A DNA stretch of 64,000 bases. Origin: Streptomyces maremycinicus (GTDB lineage Bacteria; Actinomycetota; Actinomycetes; Streptomycetales; Streptomycetaceae). The stretch covers positions 62,001 through 126,000 of the forward strand of contig NZ_BBYG01000015.1 of assembly GCF_001184025.1 (NCBI RefSeq), written 5' to 3'. The position numbers and the translations under genes are program-made. The first letter of the stretch is position 1. Every line of letters starts with the position of its first letter. Below are positions 7,949 through 15,247 of the stretch, in pieces. The notes beneath the pieces were generated by a model. It worked only from the letters and a program-made list of their open reading frames with translations. It did no database searches and had not been told where the DNA came from.

Positions 7949-8860
7949 TCATCCCGTCCCGCGATTCCCGGCACGGCCGCGGACCTCGCTGCGGAAGTCG
8001 ATCGGGGACCGGCCCACCCGGTGCAGGAAGTACTTGCTGAACTGGGACGGGTTGGCGAAGCCCAGCTGGTCCGCGACCTGCGCCGCGGTCCGGTCGCTGT
8101 GCGCGAGCAGCCTTTTGGCCTCCAGGACGACCCTGCGGTCCACGAACTCCTTGGCGCTGATCCCGGCACCGGTCAGCGTGGCCCGGGCGAGGGTGCGCGC
8201 GGAGTACCCGAGCAGGTGGGCGTAGTCCTCCACGCGCCGGGTCCGGGTGAAGTGCCGCTCGACCGCGTCCCGGAACCGCAGATAGGTCTCGTCCGGCTCC
8301 GGAGCGGGGCCGCCGGCCGGGGCGGTGAGATGGGCCAGCCGCAGCACGAGGACCGCGAGGAGGTGGCGCAGGGCGGCCAGATGGACGTCCAGGGGCAGGT
8401 GGCCGAGTGCGCGGAACTCCTGTCCCAGATGCTCCACGGCGAGGTCCAGCGCCTCGGCGTCCTCGGCCACCGGGGTGCTGACGACGGGCGCGTGGGCGTC
8501 GTCGACGCGGGCGGCTGTCGCGGTGGCCGCGTCGAGGAAGTCCTGCCGGAACAGGATGAGGGTGCCCTCGGCCCGGGTGAGGTCGCCCCACTGCTGGACC
8601 TGCCCGGGGCGCACCCACAGCCAGGAGCCCGGCCGCAGGACATGACCGGCGAAGTCCACGGTGTGCCGGAGGTCCCCCGACGTCAGGGTGAGCAGATGGT
8701 GGAAGTCGGGGCGCTGCGGCCGGGCGAGATGGTGCTCCGGTACCCGCCCCCGCAGGTCGGCCAGCGACATGACCTCGACGCCCGCGGGTGTCCCGGCGGG
8801 CGCGGCGAAGGGGACCTCGGGAAACTCCCGCGAGGAGTCCTGTCGGTTTTTGGCCATCAT
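7949..8860 (-). CDS. AraC-family regulator with cupin sensor domain
   Basis: 303 residues. Residues 15-150 form an AraC-type cupin (HHLLTLTSGDLRHTVDFAGHVLRPGSWLWVRPGQVQQW, quoted here only as landmark pieces HHLLTLTSG and PGSWLWVRPGQV). Residues 195-295 hold two helix-turn-helix motifs, including AAQVADQLGFANPSQFSKYF, the classical second AraC helix pair. It is divergent from the sirtuin gene (124-nt gap) and convergent with the macrodomain gene, so it probably controls the sirtuin and may respond to the stress or metabolite that calls for ADP-ribosylation. A redox or metabolite ligand cannot be named. Confidence 0.87.
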   Translation of the reverse strand: MMAKNRQDSSREFPEVPFAAPAGTPAGVEVMSLADLRGRVPEHHLARPQRPDFHHLLTLTSGDLRHTVDFAGHVLRPGSWLWVRPGQVQQWGDLTRAEGTLILFRQDFLDAATATAARVDDAHAPVVSTPVAEDAEALDLAVEHLGQEFRALGHLPLDVHLAALRHLLAVLVLRLAHLTAPAGGPAPEPDETYLRFRDAVERHFTRTRRVEDYAHLLGYSARTLARATLTGAGISAKEFVDRRVVLEAKRLLAHSDRTAAQVADQLGFANPSQFSKYFLHRVGRSPIDFRSEVRGRAGNRGTG

Positions 8861-8984
8861 CGGTCAGGAGTGTATCTCGTCGACACCTGTCTCTCCCTCT
8901 TAACTTGAAGATGACCAGCTGCCACAGGGGGTTCCTGACGGCAGAAAAAGACAAGACCCTGAAGCGGGAAGGAACACCGCGTCC

Positions 8985-9926
8985 GTGAACACCCCGAGCA
9001 GCCTCCCACTCTCCGCAGGACAGACGCCCGCAGGACCGACGGACGCGGAACAGGCGGACGCGGAACAGGCGGACGCGGAACAGGCGGTCGCGGAACGGGC
9101 GGTCGGGACGTTCCGCGCCTGGCTGGGTGAGGCCGACCGGGTCCTGCTCGCGGCCGGTGCCGGTCTCAGCGCGGCCGCCGGCTACGACTACGGCGACGCC
9201 GAACGCTTCGGGCAACTGCTTCCCGCCCTGCACCGCCTCGGGCTGCGCTCGCGCTACCTGCTCGGGGCGCCCCTGCCGAAGGACATGATGTGGGGCTACT
9301 GGGCCGTCCACATCGACGACATCCGCTTCGGCCCCGGCCCGAACCCGCTCTACCGGCGGCTGCGGGAACTGGTCGGCGACCGTGACCACTGGGTGATGAC
9401 GTCCAACGTCGACGCCCTGTTCGTCCGCAACGGCTTCGCGGCGGACCGCGTCTTCACCCCCCAGGGCGACTACGGCCGCCTCCAGTGCACCGTGCCCTGC
9501 ACCCGGCGGACATGGTCCAGCAAGCCGTTCCTCGACGCGGTGCTCGCGGCGTACGACCGGGAGAGCGGCCGTGTGCGCGACGAGGCCGCACTGCCGCGTT
9601 GCCCCGACTGCGGTGCCGAGGTCTTTCCCAACATCCGGGTCGGACCCGAGTTCGTCGACGACGCCCATCTGCCCGCCGGCCGCGACCTCGCCCGCTGGCT
9701 CGACCGGAGCCCCGCGGACGGCGACCTGCTCGTCGTGGAGATCGGCGCCGGATTCAACACCCCGGGCGTCGTCCGACGGCCCATGGAGAACCTGGTGCGG
9801 CGCACTCCCGGGGCCCGCCTCGTCCGGGTCAATCCCGGTCACCCCGAGGTCCCCGCCGACCTCGCCGGACGCGCGCTCTCCGTGCCGCTGGGAGCGGACC
9901 GGCTCCTGCACGGACTCGTCGTCTGA
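8985..9926 (+). CDS. Class M sirtuin (SirTM-like), probable protein ADP-ribosyltransferase
   Basis: 313 residues from a GTG at 8985. After a Glu/Ala/Gln repeat tail (19-38), the sirtuin core shows AGAGLSAAAGYDY (57-69), the TSNVDALF motif with Asn141 and Asp143, and TPQGDYGRLQC, where Gln160 occupies the place of the catalytic His in deacetylating sirtuins. Cys168, Cys172, Cys206 and Cys209 form the zinc site (last pair CPDCG), and EIGAGFNTP closes the NAD pocket. The Gln-for-His change is a SirTM hallmark and argues for ADP-ribosyl transfer rather than deacetylation. Known SirTMs modify a lipoyl carrier protein (GcvH-L); no such gene is present here, so the substrate is open. Confidence 0.88.
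   Translation: MNTPSSLPLSAGQTPAGPTDAEQADAEQADAEQAVAERAVGTFRAWLGEADRVLLAAGAGLSAAAGYDYGDAERFGQLLPALHRLGLRSRYLLGAPLPKDMMWGYWAVHIDDIRFGPGPNPLYRRLRELVGDRDHWVMTSNVDALFVRNGFAADRVFTPQGDYGRLQCTVPCTRRTWSSKPFLDAVLAAYDRESGRVRDEAALPRCPDCGAEVFPNIRVGPEFVDDAHLPAGRDLARWLDRSPADGDLLVVEIGAGFNTPGVVRRPMENLVRRTPGARLVRVNPGHPEVPADLAGRALSVPLGADRLLHGLVV
9034..9097 (+). repeat. 15-bp coding tandem repeat at the start of the sirtuin gene
   Basis: GACGCGGAACAGGCG is repeated three times, followed by a degenerate GTCGCGGAACGGGCG copy. It encodes Asp-Ala-Glu-Gln-Ala units, a short helical acidic tail before the sirtuin fold; copy-number change would be in frame. Confidence 0.85.
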
Positions 9927-9945
9927 CGGCCCTCGGATGCGGGGC

Positions 9946-10428
9946 TCAGGCGTCCCGGTTCAGGTCCCGGGTCTCGGGAAGCCGGTGGAATCCGCCGGCC
10001 CGGTGGGTGGCGACGGCCGCGACGTTCGCGCTGGGGGTGCGGACGAGCGCGCTCGACGCGCCGAGTTCGCGGAGCGCCCGCGCCGCGGCGACGCCCATCG
10101 CCCTGCCGTGGCCCCGACCGCGATGGTCCCGGTGCACACCCATCGGCTCGAGCAACGCCGCCCGCCGCGCGAGTTCCTCGTCACACGGAGCGCCCGGAGC
10201 GATCGCCGGCCGCGGCAGCGTGGGCCCGTCCAGCACGACGGCGAGAACGCGTCCGTCGCGGCTCCAGGTGCGGACCGCCGCGGCCGTCGCCGCCGCGCCG
10301 AACCGCCAGAACCAGCCCAGGTCCCTCGGATGCAGGTGCGCCGGCGCCGCGTCGGACTGCCACTCCCGCAGCACGCCCACGACCTCGCCGAGCCCGTCGA
10401 CGCCCGGCTCCCCGGGCGCGACCGTCAT
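9946..10428 (-). CDS. GNAT-family acetyltransferase, probably internally deleted
   Basis: 160 residues. The C-terminal part has a good acetyl-CoA loop, GVHRDHRGRGHGRAMGVAAA, and a final strand-helix SANVAAVATHRAGGF. The N-terminal part (1-90) resembles the start of longer streptomycete GNAT proteins of around 300 residues, but the text jumps from DEELARR directly to AALLEPMGV, so the central section normally carrying the substrate-binding helices appears to be missing in frame. It may be a remnant. It starts 6 nt after the stop of the HTH-receiver gene and is probably translated from the same mRNA. The missing-centre interpretation is from memory of the family, not from an alignment. Confidence 0.6.
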   Translation of the reverse strand: MTVAPGEPGVDGLGEVVGVLREWQSDAAPAHLHPRDLGWFWRFGAAATAAAVRTWSRDGRVLAVVLDGPTLPRPAIAPGAPCDEELARRAALLEPMGVHRDHRGRGHGRAMGVAAARALRELGASSALVRTPSANVAAVATHRAGGFHRLPETRDLNRDA

Positions 10429-10434
10429 GACCGC

Positions 10435-11205
10435 TCAGGGGCGGGGCCGGGCGGCGGTGTCGAGGTAGAAGGCGTCGATGCTCTGGACGGCCTGCTCGAA
10501 CTCGTCGAGGTTGACGGGCTTGGTCACATAGGCGTTGGCGTGGCTGCTGTACGCGTCGGTCACGTCGCCGGGGGCGGTGGAGGTGGTGAGGACGACGACG
10601 GGGATGGTCTGGAGGTCCTCGTCGGTCTTGAGGACCTTCAGCAGTTCGCGGCCGTTCATGCGCGGCATGTTGAGGTCGAGGACGATGAGGTCGGGCCGCG
10701 GGTTGCCCGGGGTGCGCAGGTGTTCCAGAGCGGCGACTCCGTCGGTGACCTGGACCAGGTTGCGCGCTCCACGCTCGGAGAGGGCTTCCTCGATGAGCAT
10801 CGCGTCGGCGGCGTCGTCCTCGACGAGCAGCACGTCGAAGGGGCGGGCGGGGGTGGTCATCATCGGATGCTCCGTGGGGGTGTCGTCAGAGTGGTGATAG
10901 AGCCCCGGCCAGCGGCGCCGGGCGCCTTGGCGGGTCAGGCCGCAGGCGGCGCCGAGCTGCGGATAGCCGGCTCCCGCGCGGGCGGCAGCCGCGGCTGCTT
11001 CCCGCTGGAGCCGTTCGGCGGCCTGCTGGAGTTGGTCCAGCACATGGAGCAGGGCCAAAGCCTGTGCCGGATCGTCCGGTGCCGGGGGCGGGGAGCCTTC
11101 GAGCAGCCGGTGGGCGAGGCGCTGGGCAAGATCGCCGACGGTGGCGTCCGCGATGGCGGCCGTCTCCTGCGGAGTGGTCCGCAGAGCGAAGTTCTTGCCT
11201 GGCAT
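10435..11205 (-). CDS. HTH-like domain fused to a CheY/Rcp1-type receiver
   Basis: 256 residues from an ATG at 11205 placed 7 nt after a -10 box (leaderless). Residues 1-105 are helical and end in AGYPQLGAACGLTRQGARRRW, a helix-turn-helix-like segment. Residues 123-250 form a receiver: acidic pair EDD (129-131), phospho-acceptor Asp177 in IVLDLNMPRMNG, and the conserved Lys in AYVTKPVNLDEF. Two Met codons at 10863 and 10860, preceded by GGAG at 7 nt, could start a separate receiver-only protein of about 141 residues within the same frame. It is divergent to a sensor kinase whose catalytic part resembles phytochrome-type kinases, the usual partner of Rcp1-like single receivers. Confidence 0.78.
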   Translation of the reverse strand: MPGKNFALRTTPQETAAIADATVGDLAQRLAHRLLEGSPPPAPDDPAQALALLHVLDQLQQAAERLQREAAAAAARAGAGYPQLGAACGLTRQGARRRWPGLYHHSDDTPTEHPMMTTPARPFDVLLVEDDAADAMLIEEALSERGARNLVQVTDGVAALEHLRTPGNPRPDLIVLDLNMPRMNGRELLKVLKTDEDLQTIPVVVLTTSTAPGDVTDAYSSHANAYVTKPVNLDEFEQAVQSIDAFYLDTAARPRP

Positions 11206-11212
11206 GCCTGGC

Positions 11213-11242
11213 ACTCTATGGTCCGGGAGCAGTTCGCGACAA
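11213..11242 (-). promoter_or_regulatory. Leaderless promoter of the HTH-receiver gene
   Basis: On the complement: -35 TTGTCG (11242-11237), 18-nt spacer, -10 TAGAGT (11218-11213), 7 nt to the ATG at 11205. Confidence 0.6.
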
Positions 11243-11255
11243 CAGGCGTTGTCGC
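11236..11255. promoter_or_regulatory. Perfect inverted repeat GCGACAAC-N4-GTTGTCGC between divergent signalling genes
   Basis: Eight-bp arms with 4 nt between them. It covers the -35 of the receiver promoter and lies directly before a TAGAGT (11260-11265) usable as -10 for the kinase gene, so a protein bound here could control both directions. The HTH-receiver protein encoded next to it is the obvious candidate. Confidence 0.55.
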
Positions 11256-11314
11256 CGTCTAGAGTGTGCCGACCGTTGCCTTCGGGCAAGTGTTCGCAAC
11301 GAGGAGTCCGCACC

Positions 11315-12922
11315 ATGACCGGCAGTGAGAGACCACCGCGCGCGCGGTGGCTTTCCACGTGGACCACCCGACGGTGGCTCCGGGCGGGGGCGGCCGCGTC
11401 CTTGACGGTGCTGGCTCTCCTCGGTGTGACGGGAGCGTGGGTCCTGGCGCGGACCGAATCGATCAGCAGGAACCTCGTGGACGTGCGGTCTCCCGCGCTG
11501 ACCACGGCGATCCGGCTGGAGTCGGCCCTTCTCGACCAGGAGACCGGGATCCGAGGCTACGGGATCACCGGCTCGGCGGACTTCATCGCCCCCTACGAGG
11601 AGGGCATCGCCCAGCAGAAGACGGACATGGCCCAGCTCACCGAGCTGCTCGCCGACGACCGTGCCGGGCTGGCCGACCTGAAGACCGTGCGGGATGCCGT
11701 GGAGAGGTGGCAGGAGAGGTTCGCGCGACCGATCGCCGCCTGGCCGGCCGGCTCGCCCTCCCCCCTGGCCGGCGAACGGGCGGCGGAGGGCAAGAAGGCC
11801 TTCGACGAGGTACGGATCGCCCTCAGCGGGCAGCAGGAGCGGCTGCGCGCGGAACGCGTCCGGGCGCGGGCCGACCTGATGGGCACCATGGCCCTGCGGA
11901 ACGTGGTGTTCGGCTCCGCCGCGGTACTCGTCGTCCTCCTCACCGCGATCGTCTTCGAAGGACTGCGCCGCGGCATCACCCGGCCCCTGGACCAGCTCGG
12001 CGCGGACGCCCGCACCATCGCCGACGGCGACTTCGAGCACCCGATCACCCCGACCGGCCCCGCCGACCTGCGGCGCCTCGGCGGTGAGATCGAGTTCATG
12101 CGCCGCCGTCTCGTACGGGAACTGGCCTTCAGCGAGGAGGCCCGTCAGCGGCTCGACGCGCAGGCCGCCGATCTCCAGCGCTCCAACGCGGAGCTGGAGC
12201 AGTTCGCCTACGTGGCCTCCCACGACCTGCAGGAGCCGCTGCGCAAGGTCTCCAGCTTCACCCAGCTCCTCCAGCGGCGCTACGGAGGGCAGCTCGACGC
12301 ACGGGCCGACCAGTACATCGACTTCGCGGTCGACGGGGCGAACCGCATGCAGGTCCTCATCAACGACCTGCTCGACTTCTCCCGGGTCGGGCGGATGCAC
12401 AACACCCACCAGAGCGTGGACCTGGAGCGGGTGCTGGAGCGGACGCTGTCCGCGCTGAGCGTCGGCATCGAGGAGGCCGGAGCGACCGTCACCCACGATC
12501 CGCTGCCGACCCTGGTCGCCGACCCCACCCAGATGGGCATGCTCTGGCAGAACCTGATCGGCAACGCCGTCAAGTTCCGCCGCCCCGATGCGGCGCCGAA
12601 GATCCATGTCACCGCGGCCCGGGAGGGCGAGCTGTGGCGGTTCACCGTGACCGACAACGGCATCGGCATCGCACCGGAGTACGCCGACAAGGTCTTCGTG
12701 ATCTTCCAGCGGCTGCACACCAAGGACACCTACTCCGGCAGCGGCATCGGCCTCGCGATGTGCAAGAAGATCGTCGAATTCCACGGCGGCACCATCGGCG
12801 TCGACACCGCCTACACGGACGGCGCGCGCATCGTCTTCACGCTGGCGCCCGAGCCGCCCGCGGACCCCGGCCCCTCGACCCTGCCGGAGGCCGACCGCGC
12901 CGGCACCGAGCAGTCACGATGA
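11315..12922 (+). CDS. Membrane sensor histidine kinase (CHASE3-HAMP-HisKA-HATPase)
   Basis: 535 residues from ATG 11315, ribosome site GAGGAG. Two membrane helices (24-46 and 197-216) flank an extracytoplasmic CHASE3-type helical sensor with LDQETGIRGYGITGSADFI (73-91). HAMP spans about 217-270. The phospho-acceptor is His303 in ASHDLQEPLRKV, the variant seen in phytochrome-like kinases. The ATPase shows N box NLIGNAVKF (413-421), G1 DNGIGI (447-452), F box and G2 GSGIGL (475-480). It overlaps the phosphatase gene by ATGA, so sensing and phosphatase output are translationally coupled. Candidate phospho-acceptors are the receiver of that phosphatase and the divergent HTH-receiver. Confidence 0.9.
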   Translation: MTGSERPPRARWLSTWTTRRWLRAGAAASLTVLALLGVTGAWVLARTESISRNLVDVRSPALTTAIRLESALLDQETGIRGYGITGSADFIAPYEEGIAQQKTDMAQLTELLADDRAGLADLKTVRDAVERWQERFARPIAAWPAGSPSPLAGERAAEGKKAFDEVRIALSGQQERLRAERVRARADLMGTMALRNVVFGSAAVLVVLLTAIVFEGLRRGITRPLDQLGADARTIADGDFEHPITPTGPADLRRLGGEIEFMRRRLVRELAFSEEARQRLDAQAADLQRSNAELEQFAYVASHDLQEPLRKVSSFTQLLQRRYGGQLDARADQYIDFAVDGANRMQVLINDLLDFSRVGRMHNTHQSVDLERVLERTLSALSVGIEEAGATVTHDPLPTLVADPTQMGMLWQNLIGNAVKFRRPDAAPKIHVTAAREGELWRFTVTDNGIGIAPEYADKVFVIFQRLHTKDTYSGSGIGLAMCKKIVEFHGGTIGVDTAYTDGARIVFTLAPEPPADPGPSTLPEADRAGTEQSR

Positions 12923-14133
12923 CCGCGGCGATACCGGCCGGCCCCGTTCAGGCGTCCGACGAGCCGATGTACCGCATCCTCCTCATCGAGGACGACCAGG
13001 GCGACGCCCTGCTCGTCGAGGAGCTGCTGTACGACACGGGGCTGCGGTTCGAGCTGACGACCCGCACCACGCTGGCCGAGGCCCGCGCCGAGCTGACCGG
13101 TGCCCCGATCGACTGCGTCCTCCTCGACCTGCATCTGCCCGACGTGTCGGGCATCGACGCGGTCGCCGCCGTGCGGGCCCTGGCACCGCACACCGCGGTC
13201 ATCGTCCTGACCGGGCTCTCCGAGGCCCAGGCGGGTACCGACGCCATGGCCGCCGGCGCCCAGGACTACCTCGTCAAGGGCAAGGTCGAGGCCGATCTGC
13301 TGCACCGGACGGTGCGCTACGCCGTCTACCGCAGCCAGACCGAACGCGCGAGCGCCGAAGCCCAGGCCACCCGGCTGCGGGCGGAGGAGAACGCCCGCCT
13401 CGAACGCGGTCTGCTGCCCCAGCCGATGCTCGACACCTCCACCGTGCGGGTGACCTCCCGCTACCTGCCGGGCGCCACGATGGCCCTGCTCGGCGGGGAC
13501 TTCCTCGACGTGGTGGAGGGGGACGACGGACTGCTGCACGCCGTGGTCGGCGACGTCAGCGGACACGGCCCCGACGCCGCCGCACTCGGTGTCTGCCTGC
13601 GCATCGCCTGGCGCTCCCTCGTGCTCGGCGGACACCGCGGCGAGGACCTGCTGCATCTGATGGAACGCATCCTGATCGCCGAACGCGGCAGCCAGCAACT
13701 GTTCGCCACCTGCACGCTCCTCACCCTCGACCAGGACGCCGCCACCGCCACCCTGCACCTCGCCGGCCATCACGAACCCCTCCTCACCACGGCCGAGGGG
13801 ACCCGGGAAGTGGCCGCCGCGCACGGTGTCGCCCTGGGCATCGTCCCCGGGCTGCGCGGCTGGCCGTCGACCGTCGTCCCGCTCCCGGCCGCCGGGGCCC
13901 TGACCCTCTACACCGACGGCCTCACCGAGGGGCACAACGGGGCGACGAACGAACGGCTCGGCGTCGAAGGGCTGCTCGCGCTGATGGCGCACCTGCCGAC
14001 GGCGGACCCGGCCGCCCACGTCGATCTCCTCATCAAGGAGACCCACGAGCTGAACGCCGGACGTCACTCCGACGACCTCGCCGTGCTCCGCCTCGACTGG
14101 GGCGACCAGGGCGCTCAGCGGGCCCGGTCGTAG
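12919..14133 (+). CDS. Receiver-PP2C (SpoIIE/RsbU-like) phosphatase
   Basis: 404 residues; the ATG at 12919 overlaps the kinase stop. Receiver at 17-140 with EDD (24-26), phospho-Asp70 in CVLLDLHLPD and the Lys in DYLVKGKVE. A coiled linker (145-175) leads to a PP2C domain (about 190-395) with metal-binding motifs GGDFLDVV, GDVSGHGPDAA and LYTDGLTEG, and HSDDLAVL near the end. Such proteins dephosphorylate STAS-type anti-anti-sigma factors after phosphorylation of the receiver, thereby switching sigma-factor activity. No STAS protein or sigma factor is encoded beside it, so the partner acts from elsewhere. Confidence 0.9.
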   Translation: MTAAIPAGPVQASDEPMYRILLIEDDQGDALLVEELLYDTGLRFELTTRTTLAEARAELTGAPIDCVLLDLHLPDVSGIDAVAAVRALAPHTAVIVLTGLSEAQAGTDAMAAGAQDYLVKGKVEADLLHRTVRYAVYRSQTERASAEAQATRLRAEENARLERGLLPQPMLDTSTVRVTSRYLPGATMALLGGDFLDVVEGDDGLLHAVVGDVSGHGPDAAALGVCLRIAWRSLVLGGHRGEDLLHLMERILIAERGSQQLFATCTLLTLDQDAATATLHLAGHHEPLLTTAEGTREVAAAHGVALGIVPGLRGWPSTVVPLPAAGALTLYTDGLTEGHNGATNERLGVEGLLALMAHLPTADPAAHVDLLIKETHELNAGRHSDDLAVLRLDWGDQGAQRARS

Positions 14134-14174
14134 CCAGGGGCCGGAACGCCGTGCCCGCCCGCGGTCCGGCCGAC

Positions 14175-14198
14175 GAGCGTCCCGGCGCGGGGGCGCTC
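14175..14198. terminator. Stem-loop between convergent genes
   Basis: GAGCGTCCC and GGGGCGCTC pair over 9 bp (one T-G) around a 6-nt loop, located between the phosphatase stop and the convergent VOC gene stop. No T tract follows, as is common in Streptomyces. Confidence 0.5.
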
Positions 14199-15021
14199 AG
14201 CTCGGGTTGGACGGGGTGAGGACCACGAAGTCGGCGGCGGACCGGTCGAGGCAGACGGCGAGGCGGCCGACGCCCTCCGCGTCCATCGGTCCGGCCTGGA
14301 CGCTGCCGCCGTTCCCGGTGACCGCGGCGACGGCGGCGTCGCAGTCGGCGACGGCGAAGACCGGGTGCCAGTAGGCGCGCCCGCCCGCCAGGGCCAGGCC
14401 GTCCCCGCCGACCTCCATCAGGCCGCCCTGCATACGGTCCTCGGGAAGCCCGTCCGGGGTGATGAGCGTGTACGCGCCCTCCCCGCCCGGCATGTCCATG
14501 TCGCTGAACTGCCAGCCGAAGACCGCGCCGTAGAACGCCTTCGCGGCGGCGGCGTCGCTCGTGTACAGCTCGGTCCAGGACAGCGAACCCGGCGCGTCGG
14601 CCAGTTCGAACCCCGCGTTCTTCCCCGGCTGCCAGACCGCGAACTGGCCGCCCGACGGGTCGGTGTACTGCGCCATCCGCCCCCACTCGCCGAGGTCTCT
14701 CGGGGGCACCCGGACCACGCCGCCCGCGCTCTCCACCACCCGGGTCGTGGCGTCCGCGTCGGTGACGGTGTAGTAGATCATCCAGGCCGAGCGAGCGCCC
14801 TCCTCGGACAGTCTGCCCAGGCCGGCGACGATCTTGCTGCCGCTCCGGAACATCCCGCCCTCCATGTCCGCGCCCTCGCCCCCGGCTTCGCCACCGGGGT
14901 CGCCCATGGACTCGAAGTCCCAGCCGAGCACCGAGCCGTAGAAGGCCGCGGCGGCCCGCACATCGGGCGCGCCGAGGTCGAGCCAGCACGGGGAGCCGGG
15001 GGTCAGATCGGTCGTGATCAC
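14197..15021 (-). CDS. Tandem VOC (glyoxalase-fold) protein, Cfp30B-like
   Basis: 274 residues with two vicinal-oxygen-chelate modules, about 8-128 and 145-270. Each begins with the pattern W-x-(D/E)-L-x-(A/T)-x-D-x(2)-AA-x-AFYG-x-V-(L/F)-GW, the typical first beta-alpha unit (APDVRAAAAFYGSVLGW; SDAAAAKAFYGAVFGW). The same arrangement is found in mycobacterial Cfp30B, whose reaction is unknown. It is convergent with the phosphatase and divergent from the PAS-GAF-PP2C gene. Cytoplasmic; a role in electrophile detoxification is possible, but the family is broad. Confidence 0.85.
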   Translation of the reverse strand: MITTDLTPGSPCWLDLGAPDVRAAAAFYGSVLGWDFESMGDPGGEAGGEGADMEGGMFRSGSKIVAGLGRLSEEGARSAWMIYYTVTDADATTRVVESAGGVVRVPPRDLGEWGRMAQYTDPSGGQFAVWQPGKNAGFELADAPGSLSWTELYTSDAAAAKAFYGAVFGWQFSDMDMPGGEGAYTLITPDGLPEDRMQGGLMEVGGDGLALAGGRAYWHPVFAVADCDAAVAAVTGNGGSVQAGPMDAEGVGRLAVCLDRSAADFVVLTPSNPS

Positions 15022-15247
15022 GGCTGTTCCCTTCGCAGGTCCTGTGTCGTTTCAGCGTGACACCGGCCCCCCACGAGCGCGCGTCGGCCACGCGCCGCCG
15101 TCGGCGAAGAGTCCCCGGCGTCGTTCCGATGTGGGCGAAGCGACCCCCGGTGTTATTCAATGGGGTGTGCGGTCAGGGATCTCGGGGCCCCGTCGCACGG
15201 GTCCGAGTACGGCCCCGGCGCGCGCCGGGGACTGCCCAGGGAGCCGC

